Below, one piece after another: positions 41,695 to 50,719 of a stretch of 52,271 bases of DNA. Origin of the DNA: Alistipes sp. (GTDB lineage: Bacteria > Bacteroidota > Bacteroidia > Bacteroidales > Rikenellaceae); NCBI GenBank assembly GCA_017937805.1, contig JAGBCX010000013.1:1-52271 (forward strand). Reading direction: 5' to 3'. The notes under the pieces are model-generated. The model had not been told where the DNA came from, made no database searches, and saw nothing but the letters and a program-made list of their open reading frames with translations. The translations under genes and the position numbers were made by a program. The first letter of the stretch is position 1. Every line of letters starts with the position of its first letter.

Positions 41695-41702
41695 TATCTT
41701 TG
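41695..41702 (+). promoter_or_regulatory. -7 promoter box for blaI-blaR1
   Basis: TATCTTTG lies directly after operator 2 and 65 nt before the ATG at 41767. Confidence 0.65.
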
Positions 41703-41766
41703 TCATCGGAAAACAGGTAAAAGATATTTCAACAACATCGTAACTCTTTTTAATAGATTAGAAACT

Positions 41767-42147
41767 ATGTCGGAGCAAGCAGAGGTAAAAATGCAGGAAC
41801 TTACTCGTGCAGAGTTGGAGATTATGCAGATATTGTGGCAGATAGAGCATGGTTTTGTGAATGATATTTTGGCGAAACTGCCGGAACCAAAACCTGCATA
41901 TAATACCGTATCCACGATTGTGCGTATCCTCGAAAAGAAGGGTTTTGTGTCGCATCGTGCGTATGGTAAGAGCCACGAATACTATCCGTTGGTTGAGCGT
42001 GAGTCATATACCTCTACATATATGAATTCGGTGTTGGCAAACTTTTTTGGTGGCTCGGCATCGCGTTTGGTGTCGTTTCTCTCCTCGAATAAAGCGATTT
42101 CGCTCGAAGAGACAGACGAAATTATAAAGTTATTGCAAGGGAAATAG
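41767..42147 (+). CDS. BlaI/MecI/CopY-family repressor
   Basis: A 126-residue winged-helix repressor. The N-terminal domain (LTRAELEIMQILWQIEHGFVNDI, then YNTVSTIVRILEKKGFVSHRAYG) is the typical DNA-binding fold; the C-terminal helices mediate dimerisation. The membrane metallopeptidase gene follows after 11 nt, the standard repressor-antirepressor arrangement. The twin dyads upstream suggest it represses its own operon. No beta-lactamase gene is adjacent, so the regulated function is unknown. Confidence 0.93.
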   Translation: MSEQAEVKMQELTRAELEIMQILWQIEHGFVNDILAKLPEPKPAYNTVSTIVRILEKKGFVSHRAYGKSHEYYPLVERESYTSTYMNSVLANFFGGSASRLVSFLSSNKAISLEETDEIIKLLQGK

Positions 42148-42158
42148 GCAACTTGACT

Positions 42159-43430
42159 ATGATAAAGTATCTGTTTGAATTTATATGTTGTAGTGCCGTT
42201 CTATATGCGCTATACAAACTGCTGATTGAGGGTAGGGTTACTCATTTGTCAGCTCGTCTATATATTATATCGGCATCATTGCTTTCGTTGTTGATTCCTA
42301 TGTTGGAGTTGCCGATATATCCGGCTGAAACCCTCTATTACACTCTACCTATTGTGTGGTCAGAGGGTGCAGTTGCCGATATAAATGGTTACGTGGAAAC
42401 CAAATCGACAATAGATTGGTATCTCGTGTTTAGTTGCATAGTAGCGACTATTTACGGAGTGATAGTAGTGCTTAATTTTGTGCGCTTTGGAGTAAGACTC
42501 TGCCAAGTGTCGAAGTTGCGCAAGAGGACAAAATTATCCTTCTACGAGGCATATACATTGGCAGTAAGTCGTGAGATAAAGGAGCCATTTTCGTTTTGGC
42601 GCACAATATATATTAACGATAAATTTGAATCTTCTGCATTGGAGATGGTTGTCGCCCATGAGTACAGCCATATCCAACACCATCATACTGTTGAACGACT
42701 ATTTATGGAGGTGTTGCGTTGTGTTTGTTGGTTTAATCCTTTTATTTGGTTGCTGGCAAACGCTATTATAGAGGTGCAGGAGTGGGAAGCCGATAAAGAT
42801 GTCATAGATAAGGGATACGATGTTGTGGAGTATCGACTACTTGTTTTCCAACAACTCTACGGTTATTATCCGGAGGTAACCTGTGGGTTGAAGAGTCAAA
42901 CTTCTAAAAAAAGATTTCTTATGATGACAGATTTTAAGCGGAGAAAATTCTCTCCATTGCGCTTATGCGCAACGATTCCTGTAGTTGCAGGTATGATTTT
43001 GGCTTTTGGAGCAGTTCAAGCCGAAACTCGGACAGTTGAGGTGCAGAAGGTTGATGTCGCATCTCAACCAGAGAGTACAGAGACTGCAGCCTTGCTCCAA
43101 AAGTTCAGCGACTACTACAAACGAAATATCCGTTATCCGGCAGATGCGGAGGCGAAGGGTATTGATGGTAGAGTAGTTGTGCAGTGTTCGGTTAATCTTG
43201 TAGATGGCTCGGCAGAGGTGATTCGTGTTTTCAAATCTCCCGCCTCACAACTTACCGCAGAGGTTGAGCGAGTTATTAAGGCTCGTAAGTGGGAGACGAT
43301 ACAAAGTGTTGCAGAACGCCCAAATCCAAAGGTTATCCTTACATTCGACTTTATGATTTATGGTAAAACAGATGTGTCGAAATATAAAGAGGCCGTTAAT
43401 GGAATAGTTGTAATGACATATCCGAAATGA
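42159..43430 (+). CDS. BlaR1/MecR1-like M56 membrane metallopeptidase with C-terminal TonB domain
   Basis: A 423-residue inner-membrane antirepressor. Hydrophobic segments near residues 4-24, 32-52, 86-108 and 188-203 surround the zinc motif HEYSH (167-171), with the third ligand Glu210 in EVQEWEAD. A further membrane segment lies near 268-288. The C-terminal part (about 325-412, RYPADAEAKGIDGRVVVQC...) is a TonB-like domain instead of the penicillin-binding sensor of classical BlaR1, as is common in Bacteroidota. The frame reaches a TTG at 42153, but the ATG at 42159 is preferred. It would cleave the cognate BlaI-type repressor after sensing an unknown envelope signal. Confidence 0.92.
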   Translation: MIKYLFEFICCSAVLYALYKLLIEGRVTHLSARLYIISASLLSLLIPMLELPIYPAETLYYTLPIVWSEGAVADINGYVETKSTIDWYLVFSCIVATIYGVIVVLNFVRFGVRLCQVSKLRKRTKLSFYEAYTLAVSREIKEPFSFWRTIYINDKFESSALEMVVAHEYSHIQHHHTVERLFMEVLRCVCWFNPFIWLLANAIIEVQEWEADKDVIDKGYDVVEYRLLVFQQLYGYYPEVTCGLKSQTSKKRFLMMTDFKRRKFSPLRLCATIPVVAGMILAFGAVQAETRTVEVQKVDVASQPESTETAALLQKFSDYYKRNIRYPADAEAKGIDGRVVVQCSVNLVDGSAEVIRVFKSPASQLTAEVERVIKARKWETIQSVAERPNPKVILTFDFMIYGKTDVSKYKEAVNGIVVMTYPK

Positions 43431-43478
43431 GGATTATTTTGATTTTGAGGTGAAACAAAAAGCCAATGGCTAAAAGCA

Positions 43479-43504
43479 GAAAAGACGAGAATTCTCGTCT
43501 TTTC
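43479..43504. terminator. Bidirectional palindromic terminator
   Basis: A perfect 26-bp palindrome with half-site GAAAAGACGAGAA, followed by AGTTTTTAG on the plus strand. It separates the blaR1-like gene from the convergent S41 peptidase gene. Confidence 0.75.
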
Positions 43505-43512
43505 AGTTTTTA

Positions 43513-43547
43513 GTTTTCCGCTTTCCGTTTTCAGTTCTCCGTTTTAT
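43513..43547. repeat. Heptad array overlapping the S41 peptidase stop codon
   Basis: Phased units GTTTTCC, GCTTTCC, GTTTTCA, GTTCTCC, GTTTTAT (KGARAAC class on the minus strand). The peptidase stop codon (43531-43533) and its last residues lie inside the array. Confidence 0.75.
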
Positions 43548-45159
43548 TGAGCTCCTCAATCGCTCGGAGAACAGTCTTGTCGATAGGGTAGATAAAGTAG
43601 TAGAAGGCGTTATCTTCGAGGTCGGAGTTGCGCGAGATATAGGCGCGGAGTTGTGCCTCCATAATATCGCGTGAGCGATTTATATCTCTCCAATTAGGCT
43701 TTACACCCTGTCGCTCGGCATAGCGCACAAAGTCCGAGAATAACGATTTATCGCTATCGAGCATAGCCTTTAATTCGGCAACACTCTTTGCCCCCTCCAA
43801 CGCCTTGCGGTGGCGGTCGGCATACTCGATGGTGTAGCGGTAGAGGATATTGCGACCACTAACCTCCGAGAAGTACTTTGTTACATTCAGTGTGTCGAGG
43901 GGCACAAAAATATCTGGCATAATGCCGCCGCCACCATATACCACCTTGCCTTTCGGTGTGGTGTAACGCAGTGAGTCGGCAAAATGAATACTGTCTGCCG
44001 AGAAGAACTCGTTGCGGTTGAAGCGGTCTATAAGGTCGTGTTCGTACTTTTCGCCATCGCCTGCGGTGTATGGCTTCTGAATTGAGCGACCTGTTGGGGT
44101 GTAGTATCGTGCTACGGTAAGACGCAGTGCCGAGCCATCGTTGAAAGGCGTTTGAGCCTGCACCAAACCTTTGCCAAAGGAACGACGACCAATAATTGTC
44201 GCTCGGTCGTTATCTTGCAACGCACCCGCCAAAATCTCACTCGAAGAGGCACTTGCCTCATCTATCAAAACGACCATTTTGAGATCGGTAGAGCCGCCAT
44301 GACCATCGCTATATTGACGCATCTGCTTGCCGTTACGGTCCTTGGTATAGACGATTAGCGAGCCTGCAGGCAAAAACTCGTTGGCGATAAGTATTGCTTG
44401 GTCGAGGAAACCACCTGAGTTACCTCGCAGGTCGAAAATCAGCGACTTCATACCCTGCGCACGCAACGAAGCGAGAGCCTTTTTTATCTCGGCATACGAG
44501 GTGCGGGCAAACTGCGACAACTTGATAAAGCCTATATTCTCGGTAAGCATCAACGAGGCCTCTACGCTATGCAACGGAATAGCATCGCGCGTAACGACAA
44601 TATCGACCAAACCTTCGATGCCTTTGCGCTCGATAGAGAGTTTCACCTGCGTACCACGAGGGCCACGCAGACGCTTCATAACGGCGGTTTGCGACATCTT
44701 CTGTCCTGCAATAAGGGTGTCATTGACCTTGATAATGCGGTCGCCACCCTGCACACCCGCCTTACGGCTTGGGCCCGATGGAATAACATTCAGCACAATG
44801 ACGGTGTCGGTTGCCATGTTGAATACCACGCCGATACCGTCAAACTCACCTTTGAGTGGTTCATCTGCCTCTTCAAACTCTTTCGGAGGAAGATATACCG
44901 AGTGAGGGTCCAACTTGTGGAGTATGGCTGGGATAGCCAACTCAGCCAACGAGTCGCGCGAGATGGAGTCGACATAGTCATTCTCAATCATCGACAAAAC
45001 CCGAGTGAGTTTATCGTTGTGTGAGTTGTAGTTGTTGAGATAGACGCGCACCTGATTATCCGCGAGTTGTTTGCCGGAAAATACTCCGGCAAACCAACCC
45101 ACAAATAGTATCAAAAGCAGAACAATCGTTCTGATAAGGTGCTTAGCGACTCCCTTCAA
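43531..45159 (-). CDS. C-terminal processing peptidase, S41 family, with PDZ domain
   Basis: A 542-residue periplasmic or membrane-anchored protease. A signal anchor covers about residues 8-26. A PDZ domain lies at about 95-190 (GIGVVFNMATDTVIVLNVI...). The catalytic dyad is Ser305 (DEASASSSEIL) and Lys330 (RSFGKG), 25 residues apart as in CtpA-type enzymes. No in-frame ATG precedes the signal anchor: the upstream codons run into a stop, so a TTG at 45159 is the likely start. It follows an AATTRAG heptad array. The last codons are formed by another heptad array. Confidence 0.93.
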   Translation of the reverse strand: MKGVAKHLIRTIVLLLILFVGWFAGVFSGKQLADNQVRVYLNNYNSHNDKLTRVLSMIENDYVDSISRDSLAELAIPAILHKLDPHSVYLPPKEFEEADEPLKGEFDGIGVVFNMATDTVIVLNVIPSGPSRKAGVQGGDRIIKVNDTLIAGQKMSQTAVMKRLRGPRGTQVKLSIERKGIEGLVDIVVTRDAIPLHSVEASLMLTENIGFIKLSQFARTSYAEIKKALASLRAQGMKSLIFDLRGNSGGFLDQAILIANEFLPAGSLIVYTKDRNGKQMRQYSDGHGGSTDLKMVVLIDEASASSSEILAGALQDNDRATIIGRRSFGKGLVQAQTPFNDGSALRLTVARYYTPTGRSIQKPYTAGDGEKYEHDLIDRFNRNEFFSADSIHFADSLRYTTPKGKVVYGGGGIMPDIFVPLDTLNVTKYFSEVSGRNILYRYTIEYADRHRKALEGAKSVAELKAMLDSDKSLFSDFVRYAERQGVKPNWRDINRSRDIMEAQLRAYISRNSDLEDNAFYYFIYPIDKTVLRAIEELNKTEN

Positions 45160-45162
45160 TTT

Positions 45163-45257
45163 AATTAAGAATTAAGAATTGAGAATTGAGAATTGAGAAT
45201 TGAAAATTGAGAATTGTTTTTAACTCCTCACTCCTCACTACTATCTCCTCACTATTT
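45163..45257. repeat. Double heptad array between S41 peptidase and DUF3078-like gene
   Basis: AATTAAG, AATTAAG, three AATTGAG, AATTGAA, AATTGAG and a partial unit are in strict 7-nt phase (45163-45216). ACTCCTC, ACTCCTC, ACTACTA, TCTCCTC and ACTATTT follow (45223-45257). The second array runs into the DUF3078-like gene's stop codon. Confidence 0.85.
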
Positions 45258-46424
45258 ATTCTTAAAGGTATACGCAAGACCTACGCCAAGAACGGTTTGA
45301 GTTTGAACTTTCTCATTCTGTGCTTTGTTGTAGTAGAGCTGGAAGTAGAACTGTGTCGAGAAGTACTTTGTAGCCTTGATGTCGATGGTATTCTCCCAAC
45401 GAACGGTAGGAACGATGCTCTCGTATTTGAGAGGCTGATTAGCATTCTCGGGATTGCTATTCCACTTTTTACTATCATTCTGTTGAGCAATCTGGTTAAT
45501 CCAACCATAGAATGAGTAGAGCGTCGTACGATAGCGGAATACTCCCTTTTTGCCGAAGGTCTTGTCGAAATCAACCTGAATAGATGAACCGCCTTCGTAA
45601 CGCTGATTCTTATTTCTCAGTGTCAAACCATACACATAAGGGGTGTTGAGATCCTTCAACGAGAGAGTGTTGACATCTGTGTCGGCTCCAAACTTCTCTT
45701 TATAGTAGAAATCTCTAACATTCTCGCTCGTAACATATATAGCGTTCATAGAGAGTGGTGCGATGTTGATTTTGATAGGGAACTTCTTATTAGGGCAAAC
45801 ATAAGTTACACCTACCGAAGCAATGAGGTAAGCAGGTGCAAATCCTGCGCTGGTGAGCTTTCTTGTCTCTTTGTCAGTGCTGTTCCAACCATTAGCAAAT
45901 TGCGAACGCAGCGAGAGCGAACCTCCTACGTTCCAACTATTCGAAAGGACATAGGCAGGAGAGGTCTGGATAAACCACTCGTCCTGACTCTTCGACATTG
46001 TACTTGGCTCTACCTCTTCGGTCTTTGGATCATCTTCCACGAAGTTGTAGGCATAGCCCAACTTTCCGGTAACCTTTGTGCCGATGGTGAACTTACCTTT
46101 AGTGTAACTGTGGGTAAAGAGAACGTTGCCAATACCTGTGATGGAGTTGTTGTTTCCGTTTACTTTGAGCCAATGCTCGTTGAAGTGTGCGAGTGAACCA
46201 TTGAGCGTTGCATTGAACTCGATGGTGTTGCGCTCCTTGCGAGCTGCAGCCTTCTCGGCTTTGATTTGAGCCTCGCTTTTGAATGCCGGAGCCTCTTTCT
46301 CGGTCTTTACCTCGTTTGCGAATGTAACTTGCTCCTGTGGGGTTGCCGATTCAACGGTTGCTTGTGCGTGAGCCATGCCTGCGCACGCGATAAGTGCTGC
46401 AAAAAGTGTAAAAATTCTCTTCAT
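45252..46424 (-). CDS. Predicted outer-membrane beta-barrel protein, DUF3078-like
   Basis: A 390-residue exported protein from the ATG at 46424 (MKRIFTLFAALIACAGMAHA signal peptide, cleaved before QATV). The frame is open further upstream, but that part crosses the promoter. A charged linker (about 30-70, rich in Glu, Lys, Ala) precedes alternating beta strands to the C-terminus, ending YTFKNK. The layout and the NGSLAHFNEHWLKVNGNNNS segment resemble DUF3078 proteins of Bacteroidota. No enzymatic motif is seen. It is divergent from fhs. Confidence 0.7.
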   Translation of the reverse strand: MKRIFTLFAALIACAGMAHAQATVESATPQEQVTFANEVKTEKEAPAFKSEAQIKAEKAAARKERNTIEFNATLNGSLAHFNEHWLKVNGNNNSITGIGNVLFTHSYTKGKFTIGTKVTGKLGYAYNFVEDDPKTEEVEPSTMSKSQDEWFIQTSPAYVLSNSWNVGGSLSLRSQFANGWNSTDKETRKLTSAGFAPAYLIASVGVTYVCPNKKFPIKINIAPLSMNAIYVTSENVRDFYYKEKFGADTDVNTLSLKDLNTPYVYGLTLRNKNQRYEGGSSIQVDFDKTFGKKGVFRYRTTLYSFYGWINQIAQQNDSKKWNSNPENANQPLKYESIVPTVRWENTIDIKATKYFSTQFYFQLYYNKAQNEKVQTQTVLGVGLAYTFKNK

Positions 46425-46461
46425 ATCGTTATATTTATTGTTTGTTGTCACTTTGAACATA

Positions 46462-46469
46462 CAAATATA
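46462..46469 (-). promoter_or_regulatory. -7 promoter box for the DUF3078-like gene
   Basis: The minus strand reads TATATTTG, 37 nt upstream of the ATG at 46424. Confidence 0.6.
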
Positions 46470-46481
46470 GAATAAATTTTG

Positions 46482-46489
46482 TATATTTG
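46482..46489 (+). promoter_or_regulatory. -7 promoter box for fhs
   Basis: TATATTTG lies 53 nt upstream of the fhs ATG, back to back with the box of the divergent gene. Confidence 0.6.
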
Positions 46490-46542
46490 TAGAGTGTTTA
46501 AGCAAAAAAGTCGAGTAAATTAAAGATATAAATATAAACGAT

Positions 46543-48213
46543 ATGAAATCTGATATTGAAATTGCACGTTCAGTGAAGTTGAAGAATATTCGCGAAATAG
46601 CTGCCGAGGTGGGATTTCCCGAAGAAGAGGTATTTAACTATGGTAAGTATATTGCGAAAATTCCGTATAAACTCATTGATAGTAAGAAGGTTAAAAAGAG
46701 TCACCTTATTCTTGTAACGGCTATTACTGCGACCAAGGCAGGCGTAGGAAAAACGACTGTAAGCATTGGTTTGGGCATGGGATTGAATCATATAGGCAAA
46801 CGTGCCATGATTGCCTTGCGCGAACCTTCGTTGGGCCCATGCTTCGGCATGAAGGGTGGCGCAACGGGTGGTGGCTATACGCAAGTATTGCCTTCGGAGG
46901 ATATCAACCTCCACTTTACGGGTGATTTTCACGCGGTAACTTCGGCAAATAACCTTATTGCTGCGTTGCTCGACAACTACCTCTACCACAATCGCTCAAA
47001 GCAGGTGGGTTTGAAGAAGGTTATGTGGCGACGAGTTCTCGATATGAATGACCGCTCTTTGCGTCATATTGTATCGGGACTTGGAGGCTCAACAAACGGA
47101 ATACCTACCGAAACGGGCTTCGATATCACTCCGGCATCGGAGATTATGGCCATTTTGTGCTTGGCTCGCAATATTGACGACTTGTACGCACGCATTGGTC
47201 GCATAGTACTTGGTGTGCGCTACGATGATACTCCGTTTACGGTGGAGGATTTGGGCGTTACGGGTGCGGTTGTGGCTCTGTTGAAAGATGCTATAAATCC
47301 AAATCTCGTACAGACAACCGAGCACAATCCTGTGATTATACATGGAGGACCTTTTGCAAATATCGCTCACGGTTGCAACTCGGTGATTGCAACCCGTATG
47401 GCAATGTCGTGGTCGGATTATACCGTTACCGAGGCGGGCTTCGGTGCAGACCTTGGTGCAGAGAAGTTCTTTGATATCAAGTGCCGTCAAGCAGGGTTGA
47501 AGCCTGACCTAACGGTTTTGGTAGCCTCGACTTTGGCGTTGAAGATGCACGGTGGAGTACCTGAAACGGAGATTAAACTGCCAAATGCCGAGGGCTTGAA
47601 GCGAGGTTTTGCAAATCTCGACCGCCATATAGCCAATCTGCAGAAATTCGGTCAGACTGTATTGGTATGCTTCAATCGCTTCGCCAGCGATACCGATGAG
47701 GAGATAGCAATGGTTATGGAGCATTGTGCCGAGCAGGGTGTTCGTTGTGTAATCAACAACGCCTATATGGAGGGTAGCGCAGGTGCTGCCGAGTTGGCTG
47801 AGGCCGCAGTGGAACTTATCGAAAATCAGCCATCGGCACCACTCAACTATGCGTACGACCTTGAAGATAGCATTATGACCAAGATTGAGAAGGTTGCCAA
47901 GAAGATTTACGGTGCCGGCTCGGTGGAGTTCAGCCTGAAGGCTCAGAAGGAGATTGCTTTGATAGAGAAGTGGGGTATGGGCAACCTTCCTGTATGTATT
48001 GCCAAGACTCAATACTCTTTTAGTGGCGATGCCAAGCAGTATGGTAGCGTTGAGGGCTTTACCCTTAAAATCAAGGATATAGAACTCAATGCTGGTAGTG
48101 GTTTTGTCGTAGTTTTGGCGGGAGATATTATGCGTATGCCGGGATTGAGCAAGACACCTCAGGCGGTAAATATCCGCCTTGCGGAAGACGGAAATGTTGA
48201 GGGCCTAGTGTAA
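46543..48213 (+). CDS. fhs: Formate--tetrahydrofolate ligase
   Basis: Makes 10-formyl-tetrahydrofolate from formate, ATP and THF, feeding purine and one-carbon metabolism. The 556 residues match the family. The ATP-binding loop TKAGVGKTT is at 64-72. Next comes the family signature [19 protein letters not shown] and [23 protein letters not shown]. It stands alone, with no folD or purine gene adjacent. Confidence 0.96.
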   Translation: MKSDIEIARSVKLKNIREIAAEVGFPEEEVFNYGKYIAKIPYKLIDSKKVKKSHLILVTAITATKAGVGKTTVSIGLGMGLNHIGKRAMIALREPSLGPCFGMKGGATGGGYTQVLPSEDINLHFTGDFHAVTSANNLIAALLDNYLYHNRSKQVGLKKVMWRRVLDMNDRSLRHIVSGLGGSTNGIPTETGFDITPASEIMAILCLARNIDDLYARIGRIVLGVRYDDTPFTVEDLGVTGAVVALLKDAINPNLVQTTEHNPVIIHGGPFANIAHGCNSVIATRMAMSWSDYTVTEAGFGADLGAEKFFDIKCRQAGLKPDLTVLVASTLALKMHGGVPETEIKLPNAEGLKRGFANLDRHIANLQKFGQTVLVCFNRFASDTDEEIAMVMEHCAEQGVRCVINNAYMEGSAGAAELAEAAVELIENQPSAPLNYAYDLEDSIMTKIEKVAKKIYGAGSVEFSLKAQKEIALIEKWGMGNLPVCIAKTQYSFSGDAKQYGSVEGFTLKIKDIELNAGSGFVVVLAGDIMRMPGLSKTPQAVNIRLAEDGNVEGLV

Positions 48214-48225
48214 AAGGTGCAATAG

Positions 48226-48321
48226 ATAGGGAATGTAAGGAGAATAGGGAATATAGGGAGGATAGGGATTGAGCCCTTAAATTCATTAAACTCCCTAATT
48301 TCTCTAAACTCACTAAAAAGC
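48226..48321. repeat. Two nonamer arrays between fhs and nfo
   Basis: Five 9-nt units of the ATAGGGNNN type (ATAGGGAAT, GTAAGGAGA, ATAGGGAAT, ATAGGGAGG, ATAGGGATT; 48226-48270) are followed by five YTAAAYTCN-type units (TTAAATTCA, TTAAACTCC, CTAATTTCT, CTAAACTCA, CTAAAAAGC; 48277-48321). The first class matches the array at 16968. Confidence 0.75.
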
Positions 48322-48343
48322 TAACGGCTAAAAGCGAAAAATT

Positions 48344-49189
48344 ATGAAATACTTTGGCGCACATGTAAGCGCATCGGGAGGAGTTGAGAATGCTCCGCAT
48401 AATGCCAAGGCGATAGGTGCTACCGCCTTTGCCCTGTTTACCAAAAATCAGCGTCAGTGGCTTGCTCCTGCTCTAACGGAAGAGCAGTGCGAGCGATTTA
48501 AGGCGGCATGTGCGGAGTGTGGATATACGGCAAAGCAGATTTTGCCACACGACAGCTACCTTATCAACCTCGGGCACCCTGAACGCGAGGGTTTGGAGAA
48601 GTCGCGCGAGGCATTCTTTGGCGAGATGGCTCGATGCGAAGCACTCGGCTTGGATAGATTAAACTTTCACCCGGGTAGCCACCTCGGAAAAATCACCTCG
48701 TTGATGTCGCTCGACCGCATTGCCGAGTCGATAAATATGGCTCTTGACCGCACGCAGGGCGTTACTGCCGTAATAGAAAATACGGCAGGACAGGGCTCGA
48801 ACCTCGGTTTTGCATGGGAGCATATTGCGCATATTATAGATAAGGTGGAGGATAAGTCGCGCGTGGGCTTCTGTATCGACACTTGTCATACTTTTGCTGC
48901 GGGTTACGACCTTTCGAGCGTGGAGGCTTGTGAAAAGACTTTTGCGCAGGTGGACAGCATCATTGGTATGAAATATCTGCGTGGTATGCACCTAAACGAT
49001 GCCTTGAAACCACTTGGCTCGCATGTTGATAGGCACGCTTCGTTGGGCGAGGGCTTTATTGGTTGGGATTGCTTCCGTTTTATTGCGCAGTCGCCACTCT
49101 TCGAGGAGATGCCGCTTACACTCGAAACTCCGAACGAGGAGATTTGGGCACAGGAAATAGAAAAACTCAAATCGTTCGCAAACGAATAG
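48344..49189 (+). CDS. nfo: Endonuclease IV (AP endonuclease family 2)
   Basis: Cleaves DNA at abasic sites in base-excision repair; a TIM-barrel enzyme with three zinc ions. The 281 residues match the family. Metal ligands are visible in [60 protein letters not shown] and LETPNE. It lies 51 nt upstream of tnaA and may be cotranscribed with it; no terminator is seen between them. Confidence 0.96.
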   Translation: MKYFGAHVSASGGVENAPHNAKAIGATAFALFTKNQRQWLAPALTEEQCERFKAACAECGYTAKQILPHDSYLINLGHPEREGLEKSREAFFGEMARCEALGLDRLNFHPGSHLGKITSLMSLDRIAESINMALDRTQGVTAVIENTAGQGSNLGFAWEHIAHIIDKVEDKSRVGFCIDTCHTFAAGYDLSSVEACEKTFAQVDSIIGMKYLRGMHLNDALKPLGSHVDRHASLGEGFIGWDCFRFIAQSPLFEEMPLTLETPNEEIWAQEIEKLKSFANE

Positions 49190-49203
49190 ACCTAAAACCA
49201 AAT

Positions 49204-49237
49204 AATTCTTAATTTTTAATTCTCAATTCTTAATTTA
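49204..49237. repeat. Heptad array just upstream of tnaA
   Basis: AATTCTT, AATTTTT, AATTCTC, AATTCTT in 7-nt phase, ending 3 nt before the tnaA ATG. It occupies most of the nfo-tnaA gap, so a leader-peptide attenuator is not possible there. Confidence 0.8.
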
Positions 49238-49240
49238 AGT

Positions 49241-50614
49241 ATGGAACTTCCTTTTGCAGAATCTTGGCGAATCAAGATGGTTGAGCCAATCAAGAAGAGT
49301 ACTCGCGAGGAGCGCGAGCAGTGGATGAAAGAGGCAAACTACAACCTCTTCCAACTCCGTTCGGAGCAGGTTTACATCGACTGTTTGACCGACTCGGGAA
49401 CAGGTGCAATGAGCGACCGTCAGTGGGCTGCCGTAATGATGGGTGATGAGAGTTATGCAGGCTCGTCGTCATTCTTCCACTTGAAAGAAACTATTAACAA
49501 AATCACCGGTTTTGAGTATGTAATTCCTACGCACCAAGGCCGTGCTGCCGAGAATGTGCTGTTCTCGCATCTCGTAAAGGCAGGCTCGATTGTCCCGGGC
49601 AACTCGCACTTCGATACAACCAAAGGACATATCGAGAGCCGTAAGGCAACAGCGCTCGACTGTACTATCGACGAGGCGAAGGATACACAACTCGAAATAC
49701 CTTTCAAGGGCAATGTAGATCCTAAGAAGTTGGAGAAGGCGTTGGCAGAGCATCACGAGAACGTTCCGTTTATCATTGTAACCATCACTAACAACACCGC
49801 AGGTGGTCAGCCCGTTTCGATGCAGAACTTGCGCGAGGTGCGTGCTATTGCCGACAAGTATGGCAAGCGCGTAGTGCTCGATTCGGCTCGCTTTGCCGAG
49901 AATGCCTACTTTATCAAGACTCGCGAGGAGGGTTATGCCGATAAGACTATCAAGGAGATTGCCTTGGAGATGTTCTCGTTGGCTGACGGTATGACAATGT
50001 CGGCAAAGAAGGACGGTATCGTAAATATGGGTGGCTTTATCGCAACTCGCCACGAGGATTGGTACGAGGGAGCAAAGCGTTTCTGTATTCCATTCGAGGG
50101 CTACCTCACATATGGCGGTATGAATGGTCGCGATATGGAGGCGTTGGCAGTTGGTCTTGACGAGAATACCGAGTTCGACAACCTCGAAACCCGTATTCAT
50201 CAGGTTGAGTTCCTCGCAGGTTTGCTTGATGAGTACGGAATCCCATATCAGCGCCCTGTGGGTGGTCACGCCATCTTTGTAGATGCATCGAAGGTACTTA
50301 CTAAGGTGCCAAAGGAGGAGTTCCCTGCACAGACTCTCGCTATCGAGTTGTACTTGGAGGCGGGTGTTCGTGGCTGCGAGATTGGATATATCCTTGCTGA
50401 CCGCGACCCTGTAACACGTGAAAATCGTTTTGGAGGTCTTGATCTGCTTCGTCTTTGCGTTGCTCGCCGTGTCTATACCGACAACCACATGAAGGTTATT
50501 GCAGCTGCTTTGAAGAATGTATTTGACCGCCGTGACGAGATTACTCGCGGTGTTGAAATCGTTTGGGAGGCGGAGTTGATGCGTCACTTCACAGTGAAGC
50601 TGAACAAACTATAA
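49241..50614 (+). CDS. tnaA: Tryptophanase
   Basis: A PLP-dependent lyase that splits tryptophan into indole, pyruvate and ammonia. The 457 residues match the family. The PLP-binding Lys256/257 lies in MTMSAKKDGIVNMGG. Other family blocks are THQGRAAEN, TITNNTAGGQPVSMQNL and LDSARFAENAYFI. There is no tnaC-like leader ORF and no tnaB transporter next to it, unlike the E. coli operon. Strong codon bias suggests high expression. A clear intrinsic terminator follows. Tyrosine phenol-lyase is a close relative but the overall sequence fits tryptophanase better. Confidence 0.93.
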   Translation: MELPFAESWRIKMVEPIKKSTREEREQWMKEANYNLFQLRSEQVYIDCLTDSGTGAMSDRQWAAVMMGDESYAGSSSFFHLKETINKITGFEYVIPTHQGRAAENVLFSHLVKAGSIVPGNSHFDTTKGHIESRKATALDCTIDEAKDTQLEIPFKGNVDPKKLEKALAEHHENVPFIIVTITNNTAGGQPVSMQNLREVRAIADKYGKRVVLDSARFAENAYFIKTREEGYADKTIKEIALEMFSLADGMTMSAKKDGIVNMGGFIATRHEDWYEGAKRFCIPFEGYLTYGGMNGRDMEALAVGLDENTEFDNLETRIHQVEFLAGLLDEYGIPYQRPVGGHAIFVDASKVLTKVPKEEFPAQTLAIELYLEAGVRGCEIGYILADRDPVTRENRFGGLDLLRLCVARRVYTDNHMKVIAAALKNVFDRRDEITRGVEIVWEAELMRHFTVKLNKL

Positions 50615-50659
50615 TCCCTCTCTCTATTGGAGATAGAGGAGGCTTCCTCTTTGTGAAAA

Positions 50660-50700
50660 AGCCCCAAAAGTTTGGAAAGAACTTTTGGGGCTATTTTTTA
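50660..50700 (+). terminator. Intrinsic terminator of tnaA
   Basis: A perfect 13-bp stem AGCCCCAAAAGTT with a 7-nt loop, followed by ATTTTTTTA. Confidence 0.9.
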
Positions 50701-50719
50701 AAATCAACTCAATTCAACT

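Noticed and set aside
46425-46505. 27-residue extension of the DUF3078-like protein
   Set aside because: It runs across the -7 promoter box; the inner ATG gives a clean signal peptide.
49190-49240. tnaC-type leader peptide upstream of tnaA
   Set aside because: The gap is 51 nt and mostly heptad repeats; no short ORF with Trp fits.
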